A model generated the notes under the pieces. It had not been told where the DNA came from, ran no database searches, and saw only the letters and a program-made list of their open reading frames with translations. Position numbers and translations under genes: made by a program. A stretch of 64,000 nucleotides of DNA from Epiperipatus broadwayi. Its lineage: Eukaryota; Onychophora; Udeonychophora; Euonychophora; Peripatidae. This document shows positions 1 to 12,150 of the stretch, piece after piece (position 1 is the first letter of the stretch; the number at the start of each line of letters is the position of its first letter). The stretch lies in assembly GCA_028023455.1 (NCBI GenBank), contig JAQFVV010000151.1, positions 2,041,097 through 2,105,096 on the forward strand, written 5' to 3'.

Positions 1-69
1 ATATCATTTACTCTTTTTTTTACCATCAGGCTAGGCGGCTTGAAATTCAAAACTATCTAATCTAAATTG

Positions 70-108
70 CAAGCTAGAAACTAGTATGAGGATATGGATA
101 GGGATTTA
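70..108 (-). repeat. Fragment of the foldback repeat family
   Basis: A short degenerate match to the middle of the foldback family seen complete at 50.65-51.73 kb: the words CTAGAAACTAGT and ATAGGGATTT occur in the family order. The flanks do not match. Confidence 0.4.
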
Positions 109-2137
109 TTAAGTGTTACCATCTGCGCATTTATTTATTATTCAAGTTTACACAAATGGGGGGGGGGGGGCTGGATATAAGAGAAATAGATTTGTTACTT
201 AAAAGTAATGGGTTAGCAAAAATCGTAATAATTTGTTGGTTTCATACATGAGCTGCATTGTGAAAGATGGTCGAACAGAATATGAAAGTATAAATGCAAG
301 TAATTGTTATAATATCTGCAAAATAGATTAGCTATTGATTTCTGAGAAAGTAGTTGAAAAGAAAAAGGATAAATCGTTGATTAATTGTACTTCCGATATT
401 GTTTACTATGTGGAATGTCAACTGACTTGCTTCTCCCAAGATTATTAATCGTATTGGAATTTCAAATGGGGTTTTATATATGATTACAAACTGTGAAGGG
501 ACAAAGTTTGGCTTTTAAACAATTTAAATTTTCTGGGAAGCAGTTTTGGCAAGAGAAAATATGCTAAGAAAGCTACAAACAATTCATATTTTGTTCACTC
601 CTATGAAATTCCTGCTGTGTTATTTTAGATCTTTCAAATGGTCGCTAAGAAAAAATAAATGGCAGGTAGCATCTTTTATGATTGCCATGGTACTGAAGAG
701 TTGCAACATCTTTCACATGAATGACTGTATGATGCTGGTAAGCACAGCTGTTGTTGCATTGTCCGCCAGAAAAAAAACTAATCTTTTTTAATGCATGAAA
801 TTTCTTGTCACAATAACTGATTCATCTTCTTTCAGAGTTAATTGCAACTTTTTTGTTTTTTTATCTTGAATATAGAAATTTTTTGTAGGTTCGTCTAATT
901 TTTTTCAACACATAAGTTATTACATCTTTGGATGAGCATTAGTTATGTTGCTTTGTAAAACAATCGAATTCAGAGGGTCATATAACGTTTGAGCACCAAA
1001 AATGACAGTTAATCTGCCACCTGTAGACTTTTAGTTCAAAATTCTGTGCCTCCACCATTGCACCAAACCATACAGAGCTTTACATTTTGGAAAGTATCCA
1101 TTCTTTAATCTCCTTTTTGATCCACACAATGTTAGAAAATTTTCTCTTTAAATCTTGATCCATGATTGCTTTCATATTTTTGCCACTGTTAAATCTATTT
1201 CTTATTATTAAGAGAGTCGGGTGACAATTTTAATTGCAGCTGTTAATTTTTTTCACTGTCACAATTTGAGCAGTTTTCATTTCTTATAATTTCATTCTGA
1301 AAAAATATTTATCTAAGAGAAGTTATAGAACAGAGGTGGGCACACTTTTTCAAGGCAAAGGCTATTTATAATTTTCTTCAAGTGTCACAGTCCAACATTT
1401 ATATATTATATGCATGGTTCTAAAATGTATTTCAATGTTTCATTATTTTGGAAATGAAATACTTGCATGACATATATATATATGACACACACATTTCACA
1501 TTTATTACTGCGAAGAGAAGCTGTTCTTCCCGTTTTGTGTTAAAATTGTCTTTTTATTCTTTGCAATTGTTTCAGACATTGCTTTCCTCTTTTAAAATAT
1601 GATTAAATACTAATTTTTCACAATAAATGAATTAAATCTGTGCACCTATCACAACAAAAAACATAGTTATAGTCTTTGTAACTGACTGAACATATTCAAT
1701 GCTTTCAGTTGCATTTTTGTGTTGTGCAATGAACGTATTCGAGCTGAATGAATCAACATATATTTCATCATGTATTTCAAATGAAGGTGCATATATCACC
1801 CGAACCGCATTCATCAGCAAATTCTGAACTACAAACTGCCGACTCAATTGTCAAGTGTTGATTCTCATCTAGGTGTGCTTAAATCTATTTATTTTATGTA
1901 GTGCTATCTAATCTAGTATAATGTAATGTCTATTATCTTTACTTTTTTTTTAATTCACACAGTCACTCCAAAATTTATTGGCAGTACATCTATGGCACAA
2001 GATTGATATCTTGCCTAATCCTGTTATAGAAAATGCCTAATGACATGATAAATTAATATTCAATTATTGACAATTCTGAAAACTCAATTTGGAAATAGAA
2101 TGGCATCTAAATGATGATCTAGGGTCAGTAGTGTATA
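109..2137. other. A+T-rich DNA without a recognisable gene
   Basis: A G run of 14 bases lies near 158-171. At 1332 the sequence CAGAGGTGGGCACAC looks like one end of a hAT-type transposon, but I find no matching opposite end. The reading frames are short and match nothing I know. Confidence 0.5.
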
Positions 2138-2605
2138 GCATACCATTGAAAAGTGACTGGTTTTCTGTCCAGTCTGCCTACCGCCTATCTCTGAATAATG
2201 TATGTATTATGTAGCAGCATAGATGCTAGTATGATTAGATAACAAATTAGAACATAAAATGTGATAGGGACTTTCATACCTTCGTTGATCAACTTTGATG
2301 TTCTCTCTGCCGACATGAAACTGTAAACCACTTGAAAATGTCTTGTAACTTATGATATTATTACCATAAACTGTTTGAATCACTTCACATGTTTCGATGG
2401 CAGTTTTGCTCAACTGAAAACAAAATTTAATGTTAATACACTGTTCAGCAAGAAACACTGCTACTTTTTATGTCATAACTAGCGATCCAAATATGCTATT
2501 GCCTTGATAAATAGTTCAACTATTTTGCTATGTAACAATATACTGATTCAGAAATGGCGCTACGAAGATTTAAAGAAAGAACCCCTCACACTTTCAATGG
2601 GATGC
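2138..2605 (-). mobile_element. Mariner-like short element keeping only the N-terminal DNA-binding domain
   Basis: The ends form an imperfect inverted repeat: GCATACCATTGAAAAGTGACTGG on the left side is mirrored by the complement at about 2576-2605. The interior encodes on the minus strand (from about 2458) a 70-residue stretch of the kind found at the N-terminus of mariner-type transposases: a FCFQLSKTAIET helix, then QTVYGNN, then GRENIKVDQRR. In known families this is the helix-turn-helix part that binds the element ends. The catalytic DDD/E domain is absent; the element is only about 470 bp. The element at 16.43-17.21 kb has the same ends and same coding remnant. Family assignment by motif recall. 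Confidence 0.6.
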
Positions 2606-2672
2606 ATTGTCTAATTAATAAATTACTGATCTGTAAATATTATAGATGCATGTATGAAAAGTATTAAAAATG

Positions 2673-2803
2673 TAAAACAAGGCAAAACTCTCCATAGTAG
2701 TGTCAACCTGTGCACTAATGTATGTAGAGTTTTGCTTTGTTTAATAACAATTATGTGCTAATGTAAGAGATGGTGATCATGTGATGTTTAGTGGTTTATT
2801 AAA
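2673..2803. repeat. Short copy of the foldback family
   Basis: Two inverted half-sites (GGCAAAACTCTCCATAGTAG and the complement ending near 2735) are followed by the family terminus GAGATGGTGATCATGTGATG and TTTAGTGGTTTA. The central part found in larger copies is missing. Confidence 0.65.
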
Positions 2804-3223
2804 AATGTATTTGTCATCATAAAAAAAGAAGTATAGTGGGGGTGGTGTGATGATTTTAGAATAAATTCATATTAGGAGATAGTTTATTTATTTAATTATA
2901 TTAGAAGTAATTCTTTTATCACATTTATTTTTACTTTCAGATTCCATAGAAAGTAATCCATCATTTCATAATTCTTAAAAAGGTAACATTAATTTTTAAC
3001 AATTGTTGTTTAAGATATATATATAAATACATAGTAATGTTATGGTTGAATATATTATATAGACATTAAAAATTGCAACTTGACCAAAAAAGAATGACAT
3101 TATTAATTCAAAAGAGTTTAAATAAATCTCATTAAACAAGTAAATGTAACCTGATCTAAAAGCAGACTAACAATTAGTCAATTAAAACTTTCAAATTCCA
3201 CTGGAACTATGTATTATTTAGAT

Positions 3224-3553
3224 CAGGGGTCGCCAAACTTTTTTGATCATAGACCCCTATATAATTTTTCGAAATCTCCATCGACCCCCAAAAAAGTAAT
3301 TTTCAGTTAATTAAAATAAAACTATCTATTAGTTATCTATTAGGTACTGTGTTTGTACATTTATTTTATGATTTTAAACATTTATTAAAGTAATTTTACA
3401 TTGTATAACAATAGTTTTATGAAAAATGTGTGTGATTTGCATATTAAGAATTGTTTTTCCTTCAACCCCCAATCGACCCCCTGGCTCAGATCGCCCCCTA
3501 CTTTTGTTAAATAGACCCCTGGGGGTCTATATAGACCACTTTGGTGACCTCTG
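3224..3553. mobile_element. hAT-type MITE
   Basis: The 330-bp element starts with CAGGGGTCGCCAAAC and ends with the near complement of it (reads CAGAGGTCACCAAAG from the other strand). Ends of the form CAGNGGTC are typical of hAT transposons. It is flanked by an 8-bp duplication with one mismatch, ATTTAGAT at 3216-3223 and ATTGAGAT at 3554-3561, the length expected for hAT. There is no transposase frame, so it is non-autonomous. Confidence 0.8.
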
Positions 3554-3561
3554 ATTGAGAT

Positions 3562-4551
3562 AATCTAATGTATGTATTTTAATAATTATATTTATTATAA
3601 TGTAAATAATGTCCATTGGGGGGAGTTGCTGTAGGGTAATTGGTCATGTGATTGTGTAAAACGAAACATCTTGAAAAGGTTCCATCAAAGAATAAAAGCT
3701 GGATTGATGTATTTAGATAATATATTATAACATGTTTGTTATATGACATACAATAATATAGTGGGTGTGTACAAATATATATAAACTTGAAAGGAAAAGT
3801 AGACATAAACGCAGATAAAAATTTTAGTAAATATTTTCTACATTCTTGGAATAAAAATAATAATGGGTACACCGACGTCATTCAGTCAAAAAACATCGTA
3901 AATAGTAATTTAAAATGAGAATCTACTCACGCTCTCTTCAAAAGTTCTTCAGATTTGCTCATATAAAAGAATTTGAGTCGTAGGAATAAGAAGGATTCTT
4001 TTTATTCCTGCATAAATACTATATCTTGGATTGAAGAAGAGAGTATTCATTTATTTAACACTCTCAAAGGCGCGTGCTCAATTAGCTTGAAAGGCTGCTA
4101 TTGGAATGAAATAATGGGTTAAATAACTCTGAATTTAAAACAGAATTTTGTTATAAATTAAAACATTTAAAAAGGTCTAAATAAATATCAATATTGTATT
4201 ATTATTCTGATTTTGAAATTTAAAAAATACAAGCATGCTTTAATTTTGAAAATCTTTTTATTAATGCTTGTATACATTTCTATTATCTATTTTTTAAAAA
4301 TCTTTGATAAGATTTCCAAGTGTAGCTTTTTAATTAAAAGTGCTTTTGGAAGGATTAAAATTTCTTTCCAATCAAGAGAGATAAGAAAAAAAGCAGTTTT
4401 TAAATTTGTGTTTTTATCACCTCGAGTAAAAAGGATTAGACAGATTGAAAACAGTTCACAATGTGTTTTTATCACCTCAGATGATTCTATGAAAGGGGTG
4501 ATAAAAAATATCAGTTCAGTTTGGGCTAATAATTTTTAGAGAAAATTAGCC
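3562..4551. other. A+T-rich DNA, nothing recognised
   Basis: Open frames up to about 108 codons exist (for example 4213-4539, + strand), but they are rich in K, F and I as expected by chance in such A+T-rich DNA, and I recognise no domain. Confidence 0.4.
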
Positions 4552-4646
4552 AGCTGCAAAGTCTGGTTTTAATATTTAGAGAAGCAGCTGGCTCACAGCT
4601 AGCTGCAAAGTTTGCCTTTAAAATTTTTGAGAAGCAGTGAGCAGTA
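4552..4646. repeat. Two-copy tandem repeat, 49-bp unit
   Basis: AGCTGCAAAGT starts each unit at 4552 and 4601; the units share AGAGAAGCAG-type endings and differ at several positions. Confidence 0.65.
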
Positions 4647-5012
4647 AGAATAGTTTGCTGTCATTGCCAGTAAATAGCTGGCCAAAAAGAGTTGGGTAGC
4701 AGAGATGGTTTCCAGAGCTGTAAAGATAGTTCCCATGAAGATATAGCTGAAGTCAAGGCAGAAGGAGGCAGCTGCTGCCTTCACTATACTGGAGTTTGGA
4801 ACTTAGAATGAAGACCCACTTTTCTGCCTAAAGCCTTAAATGTGGACAAAACAGTTTGCTGGCCTGAAGCTCATCAAATCCTAGACACAAAGGAACTGAT
4901 TAAATGCCAACATTTTACCTGAAGTATATCTTCCTGATTATGACAATCAGGACTATACCTGTCTCACCAAGACCAACTCACAAAGAGAAGCACAGATAAA
5001 TGTATATACAAT
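4647..5012 (+). other. G+C-richer exon-like segment (unproven)
   Basis: This segment is clearly less A+T-rich than its surroundings and ends in CAATG followed by GTGAGTAG at 5013, a good splice-donor match. I see no long open frame across it and no acceptor that I would trust. It could be a non-coding exon or part of an unknown repeat. Confidence 0.2.
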
Positions 5013-6784
5013 GGTGAGTAGCATTATATATAATGAGAATGAAATTTTAAATAATTTCTTTGGTAAAAATGACATTTAAAAATCTATATATTTTGAAAGA
5101 TAACAAGTAAATAACTTTGCTTGAATTGAATTAAAATCTAAAAGTAATGATTGATTCATGAACAATTTTTTTTGAGAAAAAAAAAGGACTTCAAAAATCT
5201 TTTTTAGATTAATTTAAATATGTAATTAATTAATTGAGAATAACCTATCATAAGAAAAAACTTTTGAGTTACCTGTCAAAAAATTGACTGAAAAAAAAAA
5301 AGACTAATTAATAATATTAATTCATATCATCTATATGTTCATAGATACAGTTTTCCAATGGAATTAATTATGAAATATATTTTTAATAATTTTATTTTGA
5401 TAAATTCAAACATGTTCATTTTATATTAACCCACATGTCTGTGTGCTATCTGGTTTTAAATAAACCTATTGGAACATATATGTAAATCATCATGTAATAA
5501 TTGAATTTTGTATTAATCACATATATGTACATCACAATGTGATAATCTGTTATTATTGTATGTTAATCAAAATCAGAAAGCTTAATTGATATGCATAACC
5601 TTATTCTAGACCTTAATATCTTTATTCTAGACCCTAATATCTTTTATTATTTTTATTATTGTTAATAAACTTGAATTTAATTGTTAAAATTGTATTAAAT
5701 CATTTCTTGGTCACCATAACAGTTATAGAGCTCGTGTTCTTCTGAGCTAGATTCATGTATAACAGTTAATATATGAATGGGGATATTTATTTTAGTTCTT
5801 ATGAGTATCCAAATGATTGATGATAATGATTATTTGATATATCCTGGAATGGCGCTAAGATTATAATGTTTAAAGCCCATGAACTACATTTTATTTTAGT
5901 TTACTCTTAGAAATGAAATTTATAGTTGGCCAGTTCATTAATGGCACTAATTGGACAGAACATTGATGATGATCAGCATGTTTAATATTCCAGCATTATT
6001 GTTATTGATTGTTATGTATTCTGATGGATGAGCACTAAGATGGCGCATCCAAATTAAGGTTAAGTAATTGCCCCAAGCTGGCTCAGGCTATATAGTTAGC
6101 CTGGTCTACAGAAGACCCATTTTCAATTCAGTCACCAGATTGACTTGGGTTTATTGTATTGATGTATTTTATGATTGATCGTTCATGATGATGAATGGTT
6201 TATTTTCAGTATTACTTACTTTTTATAATGCTGGCTGATGTATAGTTAATCATAGTTGGTCTGAGGAGTAGCTGGCTGATCTCAGAGATCTCTTGATGTC
6301 ATGCTTTCTCTCGAGTATATAAAATTGCTTATATATATCTTTTTTTGTGATAAAGCCTTACTTTAATAATATACTTTTTATTAAATTTCATTTATTGAAA
6401 TACTTATTTTGAACTGGGGTTGATGATGATTTTGCCATCATCCCAGGGATGACCACCCCATACTGTTATAATATATATTATAATGTTTTCCGTTTTGCTA
6501 GGCCTCTACACGCTAATATAAACTGCGCGCGAGTTGATCAAGTTATGCCAAAAAGAAGAAAGTTGTATTTCTATTTCTAAAAAACATAACTATATTTCCT
6601 GATCAAACTCGGCCTATTAATTGTTGAGAATTATGTTATTGACGAAATCAGCTTTTTAATTTATTTAATATGGGCGTCAGGTCCTTTTATTCTAAAGAGA
6701 CCGCTGAAATAGTCAAATAACGTCTCACGAATAAAAAAAGAAAAATACTTTTAAACTAATCGGTATTACATCATACCGTAACGA
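5013..6784. other. A+T-rich DNA with small repeats
   Basis: It contains a 21-bp unit twice at 5602-5644 (TTATTCTAGACC plus TAATATCTT). A small hairpin built on GATGATGATTTTGCCATCATC lies near 6422. No gene is recognised. Confidence 0.45.
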
Positions 6785-9430
6785 GAATTATTTTTTTTAA
6801 GATTATTATTCCTCGGCTTATTGAAACATATTGACAAAGGTAAATTACATTTTAAATCTTATTAAACTAATAATAAATTTAATAATAAAAATTAATAACT
6901 ATTATAGAATAACGCACAAATGAAAATTGATATTAGAAATATTTTTTTTATTATAACAGATTTTTAATCTGTTTAAGTTAAAATGAGAATTCCTAATCAA
7001 GCAAATTAGAGAGAACACACATTAATTCAGATGTGAAATATTAATAAAATAAATAACAGTTAAACAATTAAAAAGTTCTTGGTTAAATAAGAGTCTCTTG
7101 ATCAATTAAATTAAAGTCACTATCGGGATCCTTTTTATACGTATATTTTTAAGAATTGTTTAAAACGTTTAATTTGGTCACAAACAGGAATAATGAAGCA
7201 TAACTTACCGGTAAGTTTTAGTGAATTCACGATGGTTGTAGATAACTATGCATAGTTTTTCGGGGTTAACATGAGCTCACAGCCATTGATTATAAATTGA
7301 TCTTGGTGCTGGTTCCATAGGCTAGTCGCGTAAGCTTCTCTGGTGTCCATCGGTAACAATGTCAGCTAAAGCTCTGGTCTACTCTCGTATGAAGAACTTT
7401 TTCATCGTAGAGTGGTCTGGATTCTTTAATCCAAAACCAACCAAAAGAACATCAGGCAAACCAAGACGTTCCTTCAACCGAACCCCTCCTTTATAATACT
7501 AGAGGTCCAGTTTTCGGACTTCTGCGCATGCTATTATCATGGCGTTTTGTGTTTATAATCTTATACAGTCTTTATCATTTTTCAATTACTAAGTTCTCAT
7601 TTTTTTATCAAGTTTTTCAGCCATGTTTAATTAGCCAAAATATTTTTACTTTCTCTTATCTTTTTTTTTTTTTTACTTCTTGGAATTCTTTTGTTCTCTC
7701 CAATTCTACTTTTATTTTTAATTACACTAAAAAAATACGAAAGAATAATTTAACTTTCATTGTATGTTTTTTTTTTTTTAAAAAAAAAATTAGTCAAAAA
7801 AAAATCTAAATTTACTTTTATTTTTTAGCTTTTACCAAATGCCAATATATTTGCAACGTATATAAATAAACGTTACAATATAGTAGTTTGTAGATAATAA
7901 TATTTGAGTGTCCTCATACTGCTGCTTATTTTGAAGTCTATCTGAAAACTTGATAATCATTTGAAATCTTAAAGCATAATGATATATATGCCTGTGTAGC
8001 TGCATATTTCATTGAGCTTGTCAGAATGCAGCTTTGCTGCTGATAGCTAATGATGAAGATAATGATATTTAAATATGTATTTGGTGCAAAAATAAATACT
8101 AGGAACATTTCCATTAGCAGGGCAGAATTAATTAACCCATCATGTTAATATAGGGTATCAATTTAGATTATTAATTGAAGAAATTAAGCCACAACAGAGT
8201 CAGGTAATGCAAATCGATTGGATCAAATGTAGAATGTTGAAAATTCATAATATAAAAAGTATATGGATAAAAAATGGAAGCGTTTTTATTGGCAGTTATA
8301 GTTTGTATTATAAACTGCTATGTCTTAATCTTAACCTTCCGTTGAGTAAGACTAGCAATATGTTTTCTAAAATTATTTTTCTTCTCAGGAAAGTAAATAA
8401 CCCCATTACAGATAGTTTGTGTAATTTTTTTTTAAAAACGTACAATGAAAGTTATATTTTTCGTTCATACTTTTTTTTTATGTAATTAAAAATAAAAGTT
8501 AAAATTGGAAAGAATAAAGGATATGCAGATTACTAATGCAGATAAACTAAAGGAAAGAGAATTCCACACGCAGATTACAATTAGTAAAACCTTTTTGAAA
8601 GCTAATTAAAGATGGCGGAATTATGTTTTAAAAAAAAAGAGTTTGTAACTTAAATTTAAAAAAAAAAATGTACAAGATTATTATCTTGTATGTTGATAAA
8701 AGGACAATAGAAAATACGTGCAGAAGTCTGAAAACTGGACCTCTAGTATAAAAGGAAGAATACCAGTGTGGTCAGGGTCTGTTTTTCTTTTGGTTGGTTC
8801 TGGATCACGAAATCCATGACCACTCTATGCTTAAATAATTCTTCATGTTGGAGTGGACCAAAGCTTTTGACATCATTCATCACGAAGACCGTCAACCCCA
8901 GAAAATCTTTAGAACCAGGATCAAGAACAAGTTAAAAGTAATGGTCATGAGCTTATTCTACCTCATGAAAAACTATGCATGGTAATCAACAATCTTCGTA
9001 GACTTGCTAAACTTACCGGTAAGCTGTGATTAATTATTCCTGATTGTGACTAAAATTAAGCTTATAATATCAACCTGATAGAGACATTAATTTTCTTATT
9101 CAAGAGACTTTCATTTTAAAAAACTTTCTAGCAGAAATTTGGAAGTGAACTGTAATTGTTTAACTGTTTTTTTAAATTGATTCATGTCTGTATTAATGTG
9201 TGTGCATTCTTTTCAACTTATTAGTAATTTATCTTTAAATATTTTAATTTTTTAGAATAAAATATTTATTTCTAATGTCAACTTTTCATTGTGCATTATT
9301 AATGATAGTTATTAAATTTATTAATATTTAGTTTATTAGCATTCGAGTGTATAATTTACTTTTGCCAATATTTGGTGACTAAGTTCTGGGAATAATATTC
9401 TCTAAAAAAAAATAAAGTTACGTGAAAGCA
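6785..9430. mobile_element. Element with about 740-bp inverted arms
   Basis: Left arm about 6785-7535, right arm about 8705-9430, inverted to each other, with a 1.17-kb A+T-rich centre. Matching words read from opposite strands include GAAAACTGGACCTCTAGTAT, the 12-bp palindrome CTTACCGGTAAG (7204-7215 and 9012-9023), AAAAACTATGCAT and ATTAATGTGTGT. The arms differ at many positions, so the structure is old. The two long frames in the centre (7528-7809 and 8207-8485, +) are F/L/K-rich and not recognisable. Class unknown: long terminal inverted arms occur in foldback elements and some DNA transposons. Confidence 0.65.
8747..9018 (+). promoter_or_regulatory. TATA box followed by a splice donor inside the right inverted arm
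   Basis: TATAAAAG lies at 8747-8754 and, about 265 bp downstream, TTACCG is followed by GTAAG at 9019, a donor-like site. The left arm has the same order on the minus strand (TTATAAAG near 7489-7496, then TTACCG with GTAAGT from 7208 leftwards). The two halves would be transcribed away from each other. Transcription is inferred only. One + frame in this part reads TKAFDIIHHED, faintly like the first aspartate motif of reverse transcriptases, but it is short and not kept in the left arm. Confidence 0.3.
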
Positions 9431-9469
9431 TAACTCCGATCTTTTATTTACATGTATCAAAATTATGGG

Positions 9470-9690
9470 ATATGAGCAAATGATGATGATGGGATGTGAT
9501 GTACTGTGGCTTCTCCTTAAACGAAGTCAATAATATCTCAGCAATTATGCCCAGATAAACCTGTTAGCCACTTTATTTTACATTACCCACTCTAAATTTA
9601 CCCATAATCTGCTCTATCCCATTTCCACAACATAATCTTTGTCAACTCTATAACGTTTATATCTAAATCCCCCTTATCCTTTCCCAAACC
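9470..9690 (-). mobile_element. LINE 3' end (L1/Tx1-like family), copy 1
   Basis: Matches, on the minus strand, the 3' ends at 16458-16730 and 39150-39346: the shared words include TTAGATATAAA, GACAAAG, ATTATGTTGTGGAAATGGG, CTAACAGGTTTATCTGGGCA and GGAGAAGCCACAGTACATCA. It ends in a short ATCAC/CATCA-type tail. Only the last 200 bp are kept. Confidence 0.7.
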
Positions 9691-9984
9691 CAACATAAAA
9701 AACAATAATTCTTATAAATTAAAATAACTTCGTCAGCAATTCTTGTTGTAATAATTAGTAGGCCAGTTAATCAGGAATTACAGCTATGTTTTTAGAAATT
9801 ATGAACAAGATATTTTTTTTTATTTATAGCTTGATTAACTAGTGTGTAAAAAAAAGGTTTACCAGAATCGAGCAAAACGTGGAAAACATTACAATACATA
9901 TAATTCAATTCACTCTATGCATTTCTTTTTACTCTTTTCCAGGAAGTGCTTAATCACATACTTAATTGAATTAAAGTCACTATT

Positions 9985-10560
9985 TACCTAATTTTCTGGC
10001 AAATGTCTTTACCTATGTGGGCCCTTGAGGCGCATGTAAATTATAATAAGATTGGGGTGATCTATTTGATCCCTAGTTGGCTTGAGTACCTCCAGGAGCT
10101 GAGATCCTGGGTCTGGAAATAAATCCCTGTTGGTTTCTTCCACTGCTTCACATCAGTGTGCAACCCAGTTACATGAACACATGAGGGAAGGAGAAAAAAG
10201 TCATTGCTTTGTTTTTTCTCCTGGTTAAATAGTTTTCTTTCTCTTTTGTTTTCTGGTGTAATCTATCTGTTTTATCTTTATCCAGGTAGAAGGGTTTTTT
10301 AATATATTAGATTCTTCTAGAATTTATTTGTTTGTTAGTTATTGACAATTGAATTCCTACGTAATTAGATTTTACTTTTTAGTTCTTTCTCATTATTAAT
10401 TGATGCTTTTAATTTATTACCACTTTATTATATAACTCGTTTACACAATAATTTTAGTAGATCTAAATGTTAGTATTAATTTAATGTATATTTTAATGTT
10501 ACTAGATAGATATTCCATAAACTTTTATCACATTCTTGGTTGGTGGAGGTGTTTTTTATG
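9985..10560 (-). repeat. Diverged solo LTR, related to the LTR at 43.8 and 48.4 kb
   Basis: A block around 10018-10080 resembles part of the long terminal repeats of the Ty3-like element: ATAATAAGATTGGGGTGATC, followed by CTAGTTGG and preceded by GGGCCCTTGAGG, in the same order. Beyond this the similarity fades and the ends are not certain. No coding region adjoins it. Confidence 0.45.
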
Positions 10561-10894
10561 CTTTTTATTTTTTCTATCATCAATCAATATTTCAAATTGA
10601 CAGTTTGAAAATTTTTTAGATATAAAAAGTAATATTGATTAAACATATCAGATAAAAGAAAATGGATTAGTTTATTTAATGGAAGTCATAAGAAAAAAAA
10701 AAATTAGTTGCTCCTTAGCGTTTTTTTTTTTGTCATAGATATTGGTTTTATCAATGGAGACTAGATTAGAATGGTAAACTCTATTAAAACAAAGGTACTG
10801 CTTAGCATAGTAGATAACCGGAACAAAGTCATATGTTATTTGAACATAAATCAAACATTTAAAACATATTAATATAACTTAAATTGTGCTGTTG

Positions 10895-11105
10895 TAAGTC
10901 ATCTTTACTCTACTCCAAAGTCATCTATTATAAACTTGAGTAATCACTAATGTTAGGAGTAATTCTCTTCACTCCACTCCAGAGCCATCTATTACAAGTT
11001 TGAGTAAACAATGAATACTAGATAGTAGTACTGTAATATATATAAATGTTATGAGAAATTCTCATTCTATTCCAGGGCTATCTATTGTAAATTTGAGTAA
11101 TTGAT
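10895..11105. repeat. Three imperfect copies of a roughly 45-bp motif
   Basis: Copies begin near 10912, 10975 and 11071: ACTCCA then AG(T/C)CATCTATTA then TTGAGTAA, followed in two copies by a TGAATA/GTAG segment. A fourth related copy sits near 27130. It may be a minisatellite or part of a MITE. Confidence 0.5.
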
Positions 11106-11769
11106 GGTTGCTGAATAGTAGCATAATTATATTTCCAATATTATCCTGTCCAAATTCTTAGAAAAGTTTCTAGCTTATAGCTTTAAGGATGTTGGACTAA
11201 GGATATTTAAATCTTCTGGACTTAATGCTATCCACATAATCGGAGATCGATATGTGATAGTGCTTATTTTTGAGCTTAAATACAATAACATAGTTGGGTG
11301 AAGGAAAAAAAACCTTTTTGACTTTACAATTTTACTTAAAAAGTTTGCCTTTTAAAAAAACTCTTCACTGGCTATGTAGATCTGCACAGATCATCACAGC
11401 GGTAAAGTAGTGGACGTGTAATCGAAGGTTCCAAATAAATTCTCAGTTGATTAATATATAAAAAAAAGTATTCGAATTAACTCAACAGAATCATTAAATG
11501 CTTAATATGTAAGTAGAATACTGAAATGTCACATGACTTCCTGAGGTAATAAACCATATAATGAATACTTTTAGTTAAGGAAGTATTAGCTTTAATTAAG
11601 TCTTCAAAGATTTCATCTTTTTTAAACCTACTAATATTAAATATTTTCTCAACATATGTCATTTCTTACTATGTTTAAGCAACAGATTGAAGAACTTACC
11701 AAAATCATTTATTTTCTTTCAATGAGACCATTAATCATTAATGGAGGATAGCTTTCATTGAAATAATCC

Positions 11770-12150
11770 ATTCAAAATTGCAGACAAGACATGTTAACAT
11801 CATTTCTAATGATTTTTGATACACTGCAGGCTGAAGATCTCTCCAAATTTAATTCAATGACCCATAGCCTCTCTTACAAACCATACCAGCAAACTTTCTT
11901 ATTTTCATTCATCTGTCTCACATGTGACCTCTTTCTAGATCTTTTACAATCTCTTGGAATTCAGTATAAAACTTCCACTTTCCATCTGTTATCTTTTCTA
12001 GCAATATGTCCAGCTCACATTCATTTCAGCTTCTTAATTCTTTTATTGATGTCGGTAATAATTATTTGTTTCTCCCCCATGTATTTTGTTTTCAATCTCT
12101 TATTATTTCTAAAATGCATCTCTCCATGCTTTGGTGAATAGATGAGGTCT
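11770..12150 (-). pseudogene. C-terminal end of a non-LTR reverse transcriptase, RTE-like (remnant)
   Basis: Read on the minus strand from about 12145, with frame changes, the sequence gives the typical tail of RTE/CR1-type ORF2 proteins: an ERCILEI stretch, an I-KE-L-basic region, a degraded GHIARK-D-NRW motif, RDCKR-RGR and MDE-RKFAG. The same tail is on the + strand at 59296-59625. Stops and indels are frequent; it is a dead 5'-truncated copy. The + strand frame of 116 codons here is the shadow of this remnant. Confidence 0.6.

Noticed and set aside
4213-4539. 108-codon + frame
   Set aside because: Lysine, phenylalanine and isoleucine-rich as expected by chance at this base composition; part of it is open on the other strand too.
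7528-7809. 93-codon hydrophobic + frame in the centre of the inverted-arm element
   Set aside because: Rich in F, K and I from T and A runs; no domain and no match in other parts.
11791-12141. 116-codon + frame with membrane-like composition
   Set aside because: The opposite strand carries a recognisable reverse-transcriptase tail; the + frame is its complement.
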